DNA of 64,000 bases from NCBI GenBank assembly GCA_903871335.1, contig CAIQGE010000030.1:62001-126000 (forward strand). Direction: 5' to 3'. This document shows positions 22,948 to 33,301 of this stretch, piece after piece. A model generated the notes under the pieces. The model ran no database searches, had not been told where the DNA came from, and saw only the letters and a program-made list of their open reading frames with translations. The stretch is from an uncultured Actinomycetes bacterium (GTDB lineage: Bacteria; Actinomycetota; Acidimicrobiia; Acidimicrobiales; RAAP-2). Within the stretch, counting starts at the first letter, position 1. The number at the start of each line of letters is the position of its first letter. Made by a program: the position numbers and the translations under genes.

Positions 22948-24135
22948 TCACGCCCGAGGCGTCAACAATCCCTTGCGTGCGACGTCCCCGTACCAACGGG
23001 CCGACGGCTTGACGGTGCGCTCGAAAGTCGCGAGATCCACGTCCACAATGCCGAAGCGCTGCGAATAACCAAGCACCCACTCGAAATTGTCGAGCAAGGA
23101 CCACTGGAAGTATCCCCGCACGTCAATGCCGTCGGCAATCGTGCGATGCAGGCTCACCAGAGCTTCTTCGATGTAATCCCGGCGGCGCTCGTCATGCTGG
23201 GTGGAAATACCATTTTCGGTCACGATGATCGGGACGTTCGCGATCTCAGCGGCCCGACGCACCGTGTGCTCCACCACCTGCGGCCAGTACGGGTATCCCA
23301 TGTCCGTCAGTTCCACGCCCTCTTCATCCACCCGACCCTTTGGACCAATCTGCGTCTTCGAGTAGCACTGCACCCCAATGAAGTCGTCGTCACGCACCGC
23401 GCGAAGGTAGCCATCTTCCATCTGCTCGATGAGTGTCGCGAGTCGCTCCTCACCGCCGTTGACGGCGTGATATTCCGTCATCGACAAGGTCAACCCGATC
23501 GGGAACGAACCGGGGCCGGCCCGCAACGCGTCCCGCATCTCACGGTGAGCAGCGCGCATGGTGTCATTGACCGAGCAGAAACGATCCCACCCTCGAGCAT
23601 TCGGCGGGAACACTCCGTAGAGGTATCCCATCATCGCCACGATGTTGGGTTCGTTGATCGTGCACGCGAGCCCGATGCCGTCGCCCAGCGCCTCGCCCAC
23701 GCGCTCGGCGTAGCGACCGAGCCACGACGCCACGTCGGGGGCTTCGAAACTGCCGGCGTCGGCGACCCACTGGGGAAGCGTGAAGTGATGCAAGGTCACC
23801 ACGGGCACCAGTCCGCGTCGATGGCACGCTTCGATCACGCGGCGATAGTGATCGAGAGCGGCTCGAGAGAACTCGCCCGGGGCGGGTTCAACTCGTGCCC
23901 ACTCGACCGAAAACCGGTACGCGTTGAGACCCAGCGATTGAACGATGTCCAAGTCATCCTCGTAGCGGTGCCACGAGTCACACGCATCACCACTGGAGGT
24001 CTGGCACAAGGTGTCGGCTTGGTGTTCATATCGCCACCAGTCGCTATTGGTATTGCCGCCCTCGATTTGGTGGGCCGCTGTCGCGGTTCCCCAGTAGAAG
24101 TCACTCGGAAAAGAAAGGGATGGTTGCGTACTCAC
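22948..24135 (-). CDS. Glycoside hydrolase family 1 beta-glucosidase
   Basis: 395-residue (beta/alpha)8-barrel retaining glycosidase. It starts near FPSDFYWGTATAAHQIEGG, with the acid/base Glu162 in TINEPN and the nucleophile Glu307 in VTENG. Near the C-terminus it has WSLLDNFEWVLGYSQRFGIV, which contacts the sugar. It is somewhat shorter than the usual 440-450 residues. No signal peptide is seen, so it should act in the cytoplasm. Sugar specificity cannot be read reliably. It is divergent from tesB and has no visible sugar transporter beside it. Confidence 0.92.
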   Translation of the reverse strand: MSTQPSLSFPSDFYWGTATAAHQIEGGNTNSDWWRYEHQADTLCQTSSGDACDSWHRYEDDLDIVQSLGLNAYRFSVEWARVEPAPGEFSRAALDHYRRVIEACHRRGLVPVVTLHHFTLPQWVADAGSFEAPDVASWLGRYAERVGEALGDGIGLACTINEPNIVAMMGYLYGVFPPNARGWDRFCSVNDTMRAAHREMRDALRAGPGSFPIGLTLSMTEYHAVNGGEERLATLIEQMEDGYLRAVRDDDFIGVQCYSKTQIGPKGRVDEEGVELTDMGYPYWPQVVEHTVRRAAEIANVPIIVTENGISTQHDERRRDYIEEALVSLHRTIADGIDVRGYFQWSLLDNFEWVLGYSQRFGIVDVDLATFERTVKPSARWYGDVARKGLLTPRA

Positions 24136-24211
24136 GACTTGATCTTGTCATCTCTGTCGGTTTTCGGCGCGGCAGTTCGCATTGATCCCTCGCGTGCACC
24201 ACAATGGGAGT

Positions 24212-25054
24212 GTGTCCGAAGCTCTAGATTTCCTCGTCCGACTCCTCGACCTCGAGACCATCGAGGTCAATATGTTCCGTGGCATCCAACCCGATGAGGA
24301 GCGCCAGCGCGTCTTCGGTGGTCAGGTCGCCGCCCAGGCCCTGATGGCCGCCGGACGGACCGTCGAGCACGGCAACGTTCACTCACTCCACAGTTACTTC
24401 CTGCGCCCCGGTGATCCGAAAGTACCCATCCTCTACGAGGTGGACCGGATCCGTGACGGCAAGAGTTTCACGACGCGGCGCGTGGTCGCGATCCAACACG
24501 GTCGCGCGATCTACAACATGCAGGCGTCGTTTCACACCGAAGAGGACAGCCTCGAACACCAGTTCACGATGCCCGAGGTTCCCGCCCCCGAAACGCTGCT
24601 CTCGTTGCGCGAACGGGTTCTCGCCGAACAAGGTGAACTCGACGAATGGTTCAAGCGACCTCACCCGATCGAGCAGCGATTCATTGGGGAGTTGCCGTGG
24701 AGTCCTCAACGCAATCTGGAGCCGCGTCAGCAACTCTGGATCAAGTCCGACGGTCTGTTGCCCGACGGTCAACTCCTGCATAGTTGCGTGGCGACCTACG
24801 CGAGCGACATGAGCTTGTTCGACGCCATCCTGGCGCCGCACCGCGTTCGATGGGACGACGGACACTTCATGGGCGCGTCGCTGGATCACTGCATGTGGTT
24901 CCACCGTGAATTCCGCGCCGACGACTGGTTGCTCTACGACACCGACTCACCCATCGCGCACGGTGCCCGCGGACTGGCGCGCGGATTTCTCTACGACCGC
25001 TCGGGTCGACTCTGTGTCTCGTTGGTCCAAGAAGGACTTTGCCGGGTCATGTGA
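24212..25054 (+). CDS. tesB: Acyl-CoA thioesterase II
   Basis: Double-hotdog thioesterase hydrolysing acyl-CoA to free acid and CoA. The GTG at 24212 gives a 280-residue protein beginning SEALDFLVRLLDLETIEVNMFRG after the initiator, aligning with the TesB N-terminus. A TTG 30 nt upstream would also be open. The expected catalytic set is present: Asp in ASLDHCMWFH, Ser in TDSPIAHG and Gln in LVQEG. VFGGQVAAQAL and HSYFLRPGD are also typical. A hairpin overlaps its stop codon. Confidence 0.92.
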   Translation: MSEALDFLVRLLDLETIEVNMFRGIQPDEERQRVFGGQVAAQALMAAGRTVEHGNVHSLHSYFLRPGDPKVPILYEVDRIRDGKSFTTRRVVAIQHGRAIYNMQASFHTEEDSLEHQFTMPEVPAPETLLSLRERVLAEQGELDEWFKRPHPIEQRFIGELPWSPQRNLEPRQQLWIKSDGLLPDGQLLHSCVATYASDMSLFDAILAPHRVRWDDGHFMGASLDHCMWFHREFRADDWLLYDTDSPIAHGARGLARGFLYDRSGRLCVSLVQEGLCRVM

Positions 25055-25065
25055 CCCGGCAAAGT
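25036..25065. terminator. Bidirectional terminator between tesB and gltA
   Basis: Perfect 14-bp inverted repeat (arms 25036-25049 and 25052-25065, ACTTTGCCGGGTCA and its complement). It spans the tesB stop codon and ends 23 nt before the gltA stop. Located between two convergent genes, it can serve both. Confidence 0.65.
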
Positions 25066-25088
25066 TCCTTCGTACTATCGACCGCGAG

Positions 25089-26357
25089 TTATCGCTGTTC
25101 AATACCCACGTAGTCGCGGGCGCCGACGCCGGTGTATAGCTGGCGCGGGCGAGCAATCTTCATGTCCTGGTTCAGCAGTTCCTGGTAGTGCGCCAGCCAG
25201 CCCGACGTGCGCGGAATGGCGAAGAGCACCGTGAACATCTCCATGGGGAAGCCCATGGCCTGATAGATCAAACCGGAGTAGAAGTCGACGTTCGGGTAGA
25301 GGCGACGTGAGATGAAGTAGTCATCCTTCAACGCCACTTCTTCCAACTTCAGTGCAATGTCGAGCAGCGGGTTCTTGCCCGTCACTTCGAACACCTGGTC
25401 GGCCGTCTTCTTGATGATCGTGGCCCGGGGGTCAAAGTTCTTGTACACGCGGTGACCAAAACCTTGCAGGAGAACCTTGCCCGCCTTCACGGCCTCGATG
25501 TACCCCGGCACGTTGTCGATCGAGCCGATCTCCGTGAGCATCTTGATCACGGCTTCATTGGCACCACCGTGACGAGGTCCGTACAGAGCAGCGGTCGCCG
25601 CGGCGGTCGCCGAGTACGGGTCCGCGTGCGCGCTGCCGACCGTCCGCATCGCCGTCGTGCCGCAGTTCTGTTCGTGGTCGGCGTGCAGAATAAACAACAC
25701 GTCGAGAGCCTTCGCGAGAATCGGGTCGGCCTCGTAGCGGGGCTCGGCAACCTTCCACATCATCGAGAGGAAGTTTTCGGTGTAGCTCAGTGAATTGTCG
25801 GGGTAGACGAAGGGCATGCCGACGCTGAAACGGTGGGCGGCGGCGGCCAATGTCGGCATCTTCGCGATCAGTCGAACCACCTGCTTGTGCAAGACGGCCG
25901 GGTCGTGAATGTTCTTGGCGTCCGCGTAGTACGTGGACAACGCCGCGACCGCAGAGACGAGCATGCCCATCGGGTGCGCGTCGTAGTTAAAGCCCTCCAA
26001 GAAGCGCTTGCGGACGTTCTCGTGAATGAAGGTGTGGTACGTGACGTCACGCTGCCACTTGGCTGACTCCTCAGTCGTCGGCAACTCGCCGTGGATGAGA
26101 AGGTACGCGACCTCGAGATAATTCGAGTGCTCGGCGAGTTGTTCAATCGGATACCCGCGGTAGCGCAGGATCCCCGCGTCACCATCAAGGAAGGTGATCG
26201 AACTCTCCGCCGCGGCCGTTGACATGAAGGCGGGGTCGTAAAACCACACCCCCGGTAGCAACTTCGAGAACTGACTCGCGGCCACGCCGCCGTTCACGAT
26301 CGGAATTTCAATGGACTGTCCCGACCGATTGTCGGTGACGGTAATGGACTCAGACAC
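25089..26357 (-). CDS. gltA: Citrate synthase
   Basis: First enzyme of the TCA cycle, condensing acetyl-CoA and oxaloacetate. The GTG at 26357 has GAGGA 5 nt upstream and gives 422 residues. An ATG at 26390 without a clear ribosome site would add 11. Catalytic residues are visible as His in ILHADHEQNCGT, His in GFGHRVYKNFDPR and Asp in YPNVDFYSG. The N-terminal extension with a small beta domain marks the type II (hexameric, gram-negative/actinobacterial) form. Confidence 0.96.
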   Translation of the reverse strand: MSESITVTDNRSGQSIEIPIVNGGVAASQFSKLLPGVWFYDPAFMSTAAAESSITFLDGDAGILRYRGYPIEQLAEHSNYLEVAYLLIHGELPTTEESAKWQRDVTYHTFIHENVRKRFLEGFNYDAHPMGMLVSAVAALSTYYADAKNIHDPAVLHKQVVRLIAKMPTLAAAAHRFSVGMPFVYPDNSLSYTENFLSMMWKVAEPRYEADPILAKALDVLFILHADHEQNCGTTAMRTVGSAHADPYSATAAATAALYGPRHGGANEAVIKMLTEIGSIDNVPGYIEAVKAGKVLLQGFGHRVYKNFDPRATIIKKTADQVFEVTGKNPLLDIALKLEEVALKDDYFISRRLYPNVDFYSGLIYQAMGFPMEMFTVLFAIPRTSGWLAHYQELLNQDMKIARPRQLYTGVGARDYVGIEQR

Positions 26358-26421
26358 AGCATCCTCGCTTGCGATAGGAACCACTCCCATCGTAGGCGAC
26401 TGACGCCACGACCTCTCCGCC

Positions 26422-27453
26422 TCAGCCCGCCGGCGAAGTCGACACGACGAGCTGGTACCGCTTCTGGTCCCCGCCGTTCAAGGTCACGCCCGCGCCGCTC
26501 ACCTGAATAGTGACGATCGCCCGCTCACCGGGGAGCACCGTGATGGTGTCCGGGAGGACGGCGTAACTCGCCGACGGTCCGAGATTCCCCGAAAACGTCT
26601 GAAGAAACGCCCCGCCACCACCGGACGTAGGTCGCACCGACACCGACACGGCGTAGGGCTGCAGAACGTAAGCCTCGTTGGTGACCGTCACGCCGAGGGT
26701 AAAGGAGGTCACCGGCGGCAGGACCAATTGCCCCACGGCCGCCGGAAAAGGTGACGGCTGAACCGCGACGGCGGAGATCGTGATGCTGCGTTGGAGTTGG
26801 AGATTGGCAGCTTGACTCACGTTCGATAGCGCCGTCCCCAGGGCGTAGTTCGACAAAGGGAAGACGCTGTCCACCAAATGGACGTGGCCGGGTTCGCCCA
26901 ACAAGACACTTTGAGCCGCCAACCAACGACGATCCGACTCGCGCGACAAGTTCACGATCGCCGCGGGCGACGAGGCCGGGACACCCGTGAGCACCGGCAG
27001 TGCCAGCGACGTCGACAAGACAGCCGCCACTTGCTCGATCGTGGCCGTCCTTTCCAGCAGCACCGCACGAACTCGTTCTTGCTCATTGGCCGCGATGACG
27101 GGGGTGCTCAGAGCGGTCGCGTGCTCCTCAAGATTCTGCGCCGACACGACGAGTGCATTGATCTGTGAGCCGAGCCACAGTCTCGACTTCGACGGAGCTT
27201 CGTTCAAGGTCAGAACCAATTGCTGTCCCAAGGCGTCGCTCTGGGTCACCATCGCGTTGGCGATGGCGGCGAAATTAGTGTTTTGAATTGTTCGCGACTG
27301 CGGGTCTGCGTGAGCGGCGCGCGTGATGTCATGACCGACCACAACCACCAGAACCGTGACGACGAGCGCCACCGCGAAGCGGTAGCGGCGACGCCGCAAC
27401 TTCGATCGGGGGAAGGCCACGAGTAAGAAACTTAGGTCAGCAACCTCTGGCAA
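26422..27453 (-). CDS. Predicted membrane-anchored extracellular protein of unknown function
   Basis: I do not recognise a family. The 343-residue product has a basic cytoplasmic start (RSKLRRRRYRF), one hydrophobic anchor (VALVVTVLVVVVG), and a mostly helical extracellular region to about residue 210. A C-terminal beta-rich segment, with PPVTSFTLGVTVTNEAYVLQPYAVSV then PGERAIVTIQVSG, looks like an immunoglobulin- or CARDB-type sandwich. It starts at TTG directly after the rmuC stop codon, with no good ribosome site; a GTG further in could be the true start. It is probably co-transcribed with rmuC. Confidence 0.6.
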   Translation of the reverse strand: MPEVADLSFLLVAFPRSKLRRRRYRFAVALVVTVLVVVVGHDITRAAHADPQSRTIQNTNFAAIANAMVTQSDALGQQLVLTLNEAPSKSRLWLGSQINALVVSAQNLEEHATALSTPVIAANEQERVRAVLLERTATIEQVAAVLSTSLALPVLTGVPASSPAAIVNLSRESDRRWLAAQSVLLGEPGHVHLVDSVFPLSNYALGTALSNVSQAANLQLQRSITISAVAVQPSPFPAAVGQLVLPPVTSFTLGVTVTNEAYVLQPYAVSVSVRPTSGGGGAFLQTFSGNLGPSASYAVLPDTITVLPGERAIVTIQVSGAGVTLNGGDQKRYQLVVSTSPAG

Positions 27454-28854
27454 CTACTCGTCGTACGAGATATCCGCATTTTCGATTGGTCCCGCGATCT
27501 CACTCACGATGACGGCCTCCACCGTCACGGGTTCCTCGGGGGCCGGCAGGGGCCAGCGATTCGACTCGAGCGGTCGCGGGAACTGTCCCAACGGCTCGGC
27601 CGCCTCAATTTCCTTCTGACCTCGAACGCCCTTGCGCTGAATATCACGCACGGTGACGAGTAATTGGGTCTCGAGTGAACCAACCATCCCGTTGTAGTTC
27701 TTGACCGACTGATCAATGGACTTACCCAACTTGTTGGCGTGGTCGTACAAGGTCGCGGTGCGGTCCACCAAACGAACCGCGAGGTCCCGGATCTCCTCAA
27801 TGTTCTCAACCGCTTCAAATTGACTCCAACCGAGCCACGTCGACCACAGCAGCCCGAGCAGCGTGGTGGGACCCGCGATCAGAACCTGTGATTTGAGCGC
27901 GTATTCCAAGAGTCCGGCGTCGGCGTCGTACGCGGCGGACAACAAGTGGTCGCTCGGCACGAAGCAGACCGTAAAACTCGGTGACACCTTCAGCGCCTGC
28001 CAATATCCCTTGCGGCTGAGGTCCTGGACGTGCTGGCGCATGGCCGCGGCGTATTCCTTGAGCGCCGACTCCCGGTCGGCGTCATTCGTGGTGCTGCTAG
28101 CCCGATCAAACGCGTCGAAGGGAACCTTCGAATCAATCGCAATTTCGGCGCCCTGCGGAAGACGCAGAATCACGTCGGGACGTTGACGAGCGTCGGACCC
28201 TGACGTCACTGTTTCCTGCGGATAGAAATCGACGTACTTCGTCATTCCCGCAATTTCGAGAATCCGTTGGAGTTGAATCTCTCCCCATCGACCTCGCGCG
28301 GAGCTGCGACCAAGAATCGTGTTGAGCTTCTTGGTTTCTTCCGTCACCGCATTTTGAGCGAGCAGCAGTTGGGCCGCCACGGCATTGACGTCGGCGAAGC
28401 TCTTCTCCCGATTGAGTTCGAGCGCCTCGACCTTCTGGTTGTACTGCTTCAGGAGGTCGCCCAATGGTGTGAGGCGCTCGTCCAGCTTTGCTTCGCGCTG
28501 TTCGAGAACTTGTATCTGCCCGTCGTGAAACTGCTGGACGACGTTCTTCAAGGTGTCGTCCGCGAGCGCGCGGAAGCGATCCGCCAAATTGGCCAGGGCT
28601 AACTCGTGCTGCGCGCGTTCACGCTCAACCGTCTCCTGCAGATCGCGCACCCGTTGCTCGGCCATGGCCTGGGCGGCGTCCCGCGCCTGATCGGCCGACG
28701 CAACCTTTTCTCTCAGCGCGCCCACCTCGTTGGCGGCCGCCGACTGGTGACGCTGCGCCAGCAACCACCCAATGAGTCCGCCCAGCAGTGCCCCGATGAC
28801 CATCCCTACGACGACTCCGACCACGTACGCCTCTCCTCCACTGATTTTCGCCAT
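27454..28854 (-). CDS. rmuC: RmuC-family DNA recombination protein
   Basis: RmuC proteins limit inversions at short inverted repeats and carry a PD-(D/E)XK-like nuclease fold. This 466-residue protein has an N-terminal membrane helix (VVGVVVGMVIGALLGGLIGWLLA) and a long coiled coil to about residue 190. The conserved core is LGRSSARGRWGEIQLQRILE, RPDVILRLPQGAEIAIDSKVPFDAF and VCFVPSDHLLSAAYDADAGLLEYA. The ATG at 28854 is preferred over the adjacent GTG. It is divergent from phoU. Confidence 0.92.
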   Translation of the reverse strand: MAKISGGEAYVVGVVVGMVIGALLGGLIGWLLAQRHQSAAANEVGALREKVASADQARDAAQAMAEQRVRDLQETVERERAQHELALANLADRFRALADDTLKNVVQQFHDGQIQVLEQREAKLDERLTPLGDLLKQYNQKVEALELNREKSFADVNAVAAQLLLAQNAVTEETKKLNTILGRSSARGRWGEIQLQRILEIAGMTKYVDFYPQETVTSGSDARQRPDVILRLPQGAEIAIDSKVPFDAFDRASSTTNDADRESALKEYAAAMRQHVQDLSRKGYWQALKVSPSFTVCFVPSDHLLSAAYDADAGLLEYALKSQVLIAGPTTLLGLLWSTWLGWSQFEAVENIEEIRDLAVRLVDRTATLYDHANKLGKSIDQSVKNYNGMVGSLETQLLVTVRDIQRKGVRGQKEIEAAEPLGQFPRPLESNRWPLPAPEEPVTVEAVIVSEIAGPIENADISYDE

Positions 28855-28915
28855 CACACCCTAGGAACACCATGTCACTTCGGCTGGAACATGACGGAAC
28901 CGTTAGCCTTTCGCC

Positions 28916-29578
28916 ATGGCTCCTCGACTCTTCGCCCCACGCGTCGTGGTGCCGTCACCAGCCATGGACACAGTGCTGGACGAGGAACTTCGCGCCCAGA
29001 TCGTTCACCTCTTCGCCCTAGTGGGCGAGGCCATCGCCGAAGCCACGCACGCGCTCCTCGCGGGAGATCGTGAATTAGCGAAGCGCGTCGTGCAGCAGGA
29101 CGCGGAAATTGACAACATTGTCAATTCGCTCGTGGACCGAGCGGAAGCCGCCATGACGGGCGTGCACCCACCCTCGCGCGAGGATCGTGAAACGCTCCTC
29201 ACCCTGCTGCGCATCCTGCCCGAGATTGAGCGCAACGGCGACTTGGCCGAACACGTGGCGCGCCGCGCCGCGCGCGGACTGGGTTCAGAAATGTCCCCTC
29301 GATCGCGCGGTCTCGTGGAGCGAATGGGTGAAGTAGCGGCCACAATCTGGCGCGCCGCCACCGACGCGATTGTCGACGGTCATGAGGGCGCCGTGGGCGT
29401 GATCGAAGACATCGATGACGAACTCGACGATCTCCACGTCTCGCTCACCGCAGAACTCGTGTCCGGTTCCATGGCTGTCCCGGTCGCCGTGGAAGTCGCG
29501 ATGATCGCCAGGTTCTACGAACGATTCGGTGACCACTGCGTCAACTTGGCGCGACGACAAGTCTCCCGCGGCGACTGA
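28916..29578 (+). CDS. phoU: PhoU-like phosphate signalling regulator
   Basis: 220 residues made of two three-helix PhoU repeats. The metal-binding pattern Exx(x)D appears in EIERNGDLAEHVARRAA and again in ARFYERFGDHCVNLARR. PhoU links the Pst phosphate transporter to the PhoR kinase and represses the Pho regulon at high phosphate. No pst or phoR genes are beside it. The start could also be the ATG at 28964. It ends one base before the convergent asd gene. Confidence 0.85.
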   Translation: MAPRLFAPRVVVPSPAMDTVLDEELRAQIVHLFALVGEAIAEATHALLAGDRELAKRVVQQDAEIDNIVNSLVDRAEAAMTGVHPPSREDRETLLTLLRILPEIERNGDLAEHVARRAARGLGSEMSPRSRGLVERMGEVAATIWRAATDAIVDGHEGAVGVIEDIDDELDDLHVSLTAELVSGSMAVPVAVEVAMIARFYERFGDHCVNLARRQVSRGD

Positions 29579-30613
<1,035 letters not shown>

Positions 30614-31837
30614 CTAGGAGGAGACCGCGTCGAGTCCGAATGCCGTGTGCAGTGCGATCACGGCCTCCTCGACCCGATCGGCGCGAACGACACAGGAAAT
30701 GCGGATGGAACTCGTCGAGATCATCTCAATGTTGATGCCGCGATTCGACAACGTCTCGAACATGAGTGCGGTCACTCCGGGATTGGATTTCATGCCCGCA
30801 CCCACAATCGTCACGCGCCCAATGCCGGCGTCGGCGGACACCTTGGTGGCGCCCAATTCCTCACGCACGGCCTCACACGCGCGGTGGGCGTCGTCGATGT
30901 CGGTCTTCGCCACGGTGAAGGAGATGTCGGTCAGGCCATTCTCACTGGTGTTCTGCACGATCATGTCGAGGTTGATACCCCGATCGGCGAGCTCGCGAAA
31001 CAGGCGGGCGGCGACCCCCGGGTGGTCCGGGACGCCGCCGACGGTAATTTTTGCCTCCGACGTATCGTCGGTCACTGCTGAGACCACTGCGTCTTCCATG
31101 GTGGCATCCTCCTCCACAATCCACGTGCCCGGCTCCCAGGTGAAACTGGAACGCACGTGCAACGGCACGCCGTGGCGGCGCGCGAATTCAACCGAACGAA
31201 GCATGAGGACTCGACCACCCGTGGCGGCCATTTCCATCATTTCGTCGAACGACACCCGGTTGAGGCGTCGAGCTTTGCTGACGACGCGCGGGTCGGCAGA
31301 AAACACGCCGGTCACGTCGGTATAGATCTCGCACACGTCAGCCCCGAGAGCGGCGGCCAAGGCGACCGCGGTGACGTCCGATCCCCCACGTCCAAGCGTG
31401 GTGATGTCGCGTGTGGTGGAAACTCCCTGAAAACCAGCGACGACGGGGGTCAAACCCGCGTCGAGAGCCTCACGGATGCGCGTGGGGCGCATTTCGAGAA
31501 TCTTGGCGCGAGTGTGGTCCGCGTCCGTGATGATGCCGGCCTGACTACCCGTAAACGACGCCGCTTCGACGCCGCGTCCCGCCAACGCCATGCAGACGAG
31601 AGCCATCGAAATTCGCTCACCGGCCGTGAGCAGCATGTCCAATTCGCGAGGCGGGCGTACCGGGGACACGTCATCGGCCAGTCGCAGCAGGTCATCGGTC
31701 GACTTACCCATGGCGGACACCACGACGACGACCTGATCGCCACCGCGACGAGTTCGGGCCACGTGATCAGCGACGGCGCGGATGCGCTCGGCGTCTCCAA
31801 CGGACGTGCCGCCGAATTTCTGAACAACGAGGGCCAT
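30614..31837 (-). CDS. lysC: Aspartate kinase
   Basis: Phosphorylates aspartate to open the aspartate-family pathway. At 407 residues it has the kinase signature [34 protein letters not shown], and two C-terminal ACT domains (from about residue 265) for feedback control. ACT residues include [26 protein letters not shown] and [24 protein letters not shown]. In many actinobacteria an internal start makes a separate beta subunit; no strong internal site was verified here. It is followed by asd. Confidence 0.95.
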   Translation of the reverse strand: MALVVQKFGGTSVGDAERIRAVADHVARTRRGGDQVVVVVSAMGKSTDDLLRLADDVSPVRPPRELDMLLTAGERISMALVCMALAGRGVEAASFTGSQAGIITDADHTRAKILEMRPTRIREALDAGLTPVVAGFQGVSTTRDITTLGRGGSDVTAVALAAALGADVCEIYTDVTGVFSADPRVVSKARRLNRVSFDEMMEMAATGGRVLMLRSVEFARRHGVPLHVRSSFTWEPGTWIVEEDATMEDAVVSAVTDDTSEAKITVGGVPDHPGVAARLFRELADRGINLDMIVQNTSENGLTDISFTVAKTDIDDAHRACEAVREELGATKVSADAGIGRVTIVGAGMKSNPGVTALMFETLSNRGINIEMISTSSIRISCVVRADRVEEAVIALHTAFGLDAVSS

Positions 31838-31897
31838 GCGAACAAGTTAGTGGCGCGCGCCACGGGCCTTCGAAGCCGGTTCGGTAGGATCGCGTCC

Positions 31898-32725
31898 GTG
31901 CCTACAGAAAAGCGTGCCCGTCAAAAAGCCGCCCGCCGGGAGAAGCTCGAAGCCCAGCGTCGCGCGGCCAAGCGTCAAAAGAACATCCGGACCGGCGTCA
32001 TCGTGGTCGTCATCGCAGCCGTCGTGATCACGTCGGTCGCGCTGCTCGTCAACAGCAACCCGTCCAAGTCGGCCTCCACCACGACGAGTTCGACGACGAC
32101 AACCACTCTCCCGGCGTCAGCCGCGCAGAAGGCCGCCGACGCCATTGCCGTCGCCTACGGCTGTCCGTCCAGCGTGACGACGACGGTGAACATGCCGAAT
32201 TGGACCACGCCACCGAAGTACACGCTGGACGTCACGAAGAATTACTACGCGACGTTCAAGACCACGGCGGGAACTTTCGTCGAGAAGTTGAACAACAACA
32301 CGACCAAGGTCAATACGAACAACTTCATCTTCCTGGCCGAGCACAATTACTACAAGTGCTCAATTTTTGGTCGAGTGATCACCGGCTTCGTCGATCAGGG
32401 TGGATATTCCAACGCCACCACGCAAGGCAGCGTGAGTTACAACGTTCCGGCCGACGAATACCCAGCGGCTGCGGCTAACCCGAAGAAGCAGTACGCCTAC
32501 GGTGAGTTGGCCATGGCCAATACCGGTCAAGCAGGTTCCAACGGCAGCCAGTTCTTCATCGTCGCCGGACCGAGTGGTGAAGCTCTTCCGAATACGTACA
32601 CGGACTTCGGCCAGCTCGTCTCCGGCGCGAACGTGATCGCCGCGATCAACAACCAGGGTTCCTCGGGCGGTACGCCAACGGTGTACAACCGCATTTTGAA
32701 CGTCACCATCTCCAACACGAAATAA
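31898..32725 (+). CDS. Membrane-anchored cyclophilin-type peptidyl-prolyl isomerase
   Basis: 275 residues from the GTG at 31898, which has AGGA 8 nt upstream. A basic, helical cytoplasmic start (EKRARQKAARREKLEAQRRA) is followed by one membrane helix (GVIVVVIAAVVITSVALLV) and a Ser/Thr-rich linker. A cyclophilin barrel (NNFIFLAEHNYYKCSIFGRVI, then NTGQAGSNGSQFFI) completes it. It should fold secreted proteins outside the membrane. The canonical catalytic Arg after FHR is represented by FGRVI here. It is co-directional with a soluble paralogue 21 nt downstream. Confidence 0.88.
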   Translation: MPTEKRARQKAARREKLEAQRRAAKRQKNIRTGVIVVVIAAVVITSVALLVNSNPSKSASTTTSSTTTTTLPASAAQKAADAIAVAYGCPSSVTTTVNMPNWTTPPKYTLDVTKNYYATFKTTAGTFVEKLNNNTTKVNTNNFIFLAEHNYYKCSIFGRVITGFVDQGGYSNATTQGSVSYNVPADEYPAAAANPKKQYAYGELAMANTGQAGSNGSQFFIVAGPSGEALPNTYTDFGQLVSGANVIAAINNQGSSGGTPTVYNRILNVTISNTK

Positions 32726-32746
32726 GTAACAGAAAGCAGATCGATC

Positions 32747-33301
32747 ATGGCCACGCCCGACGCACCGAATCCTGACGGTTCCAGTCCGAAGACGCAGAAG
32801 TTCGCCGGCGAACCGCCGATGATCATCGATCCGTCAAAGACCTATAACGCGACCATGGTCACCTCGAAGGGAACCCTCGAGATCCTGCTCGACCCGCTGG
32901 GTGCACCCACGACGGTGAACAACTTCGTCTTTCTGGCCCGCTGGCACTACTACGACGGCATCATCTTCCACCGCGTCATTCCGGGCTTCGTGCTGCAGGG
33001 CGGCGACCCGACGGGCACCGGTACTGGTGGTCCGGGGTACCGCTTCGATGACGAATTGCCCAAGGCGGGACGCTACGAGGTCGGCTCGCTGGCCATGGCT
33101 AACGCCGGTCCGAACACGAACGGCAGTCAGTTCTTCGTGATCTCTGGTCCCGACGGAGTTCGTTTGCCGCCGCTGTACGCACTGTTCGGCAAGGTCGTCA
33201 AGGGTCTTGATGTCGTCGCCGCCATCGACGCGATCGGTACGGGCTCGGGTAAGCCCACCGAACAAGTCGTCATCGAATCAGTCACGATCACCGAGAGTTG
33301 A
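32747..33301 (+). CDS. ppiB: Cytoplasmic cyclophilin-type peptidyl-prolyl isomerase
   Basis: 184 residues without a signal peptide. The barrel includes VNNFVFLARWHYYDGIIFHRVIPGFVLQGGD, with the catalytic Arg in FHRV, and MANAGPNTNGSQFFVI. It probably isomerises Xaa-Pro bonds in the cytoplasm. It forms an operon with the membrane-anchored paralogue and overlaps the convergent S51-like gene by 14 nt. Confidence 0.93.
   Translation: MATPDAPNPDGSSPKTQKFAGEPPMIIDPSKTYNATMVTSKGTLEILLDPLGAPTTVNNFVFLARWHYYDGIIFHRVIPGFVLQGGDPTGTGTGGPGYRFDDELPKAGRYEVGSLAMANAGPNTNGSQFFVISGPDGVRLPPLYALFGKVVKGLDVVAAIDAIGTGSGKPTEQVVIESVTITES

Noticed and set aside
22837-24297. A 486-codon plus-strand frame opposite the GH1 gene
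   Set aside because: The GH1 reading has both catalytic glutamates and normal motifs, so the opposite frame is a shadow.
31157-31897. N-terminal extension of the membrane cyclophilin through the aspartate kinase gene
   Set aside because: The extension lies antisense to lysC; the GTG at 31898 has a ribosome site and a sensible membrane-anchor N-terminus.
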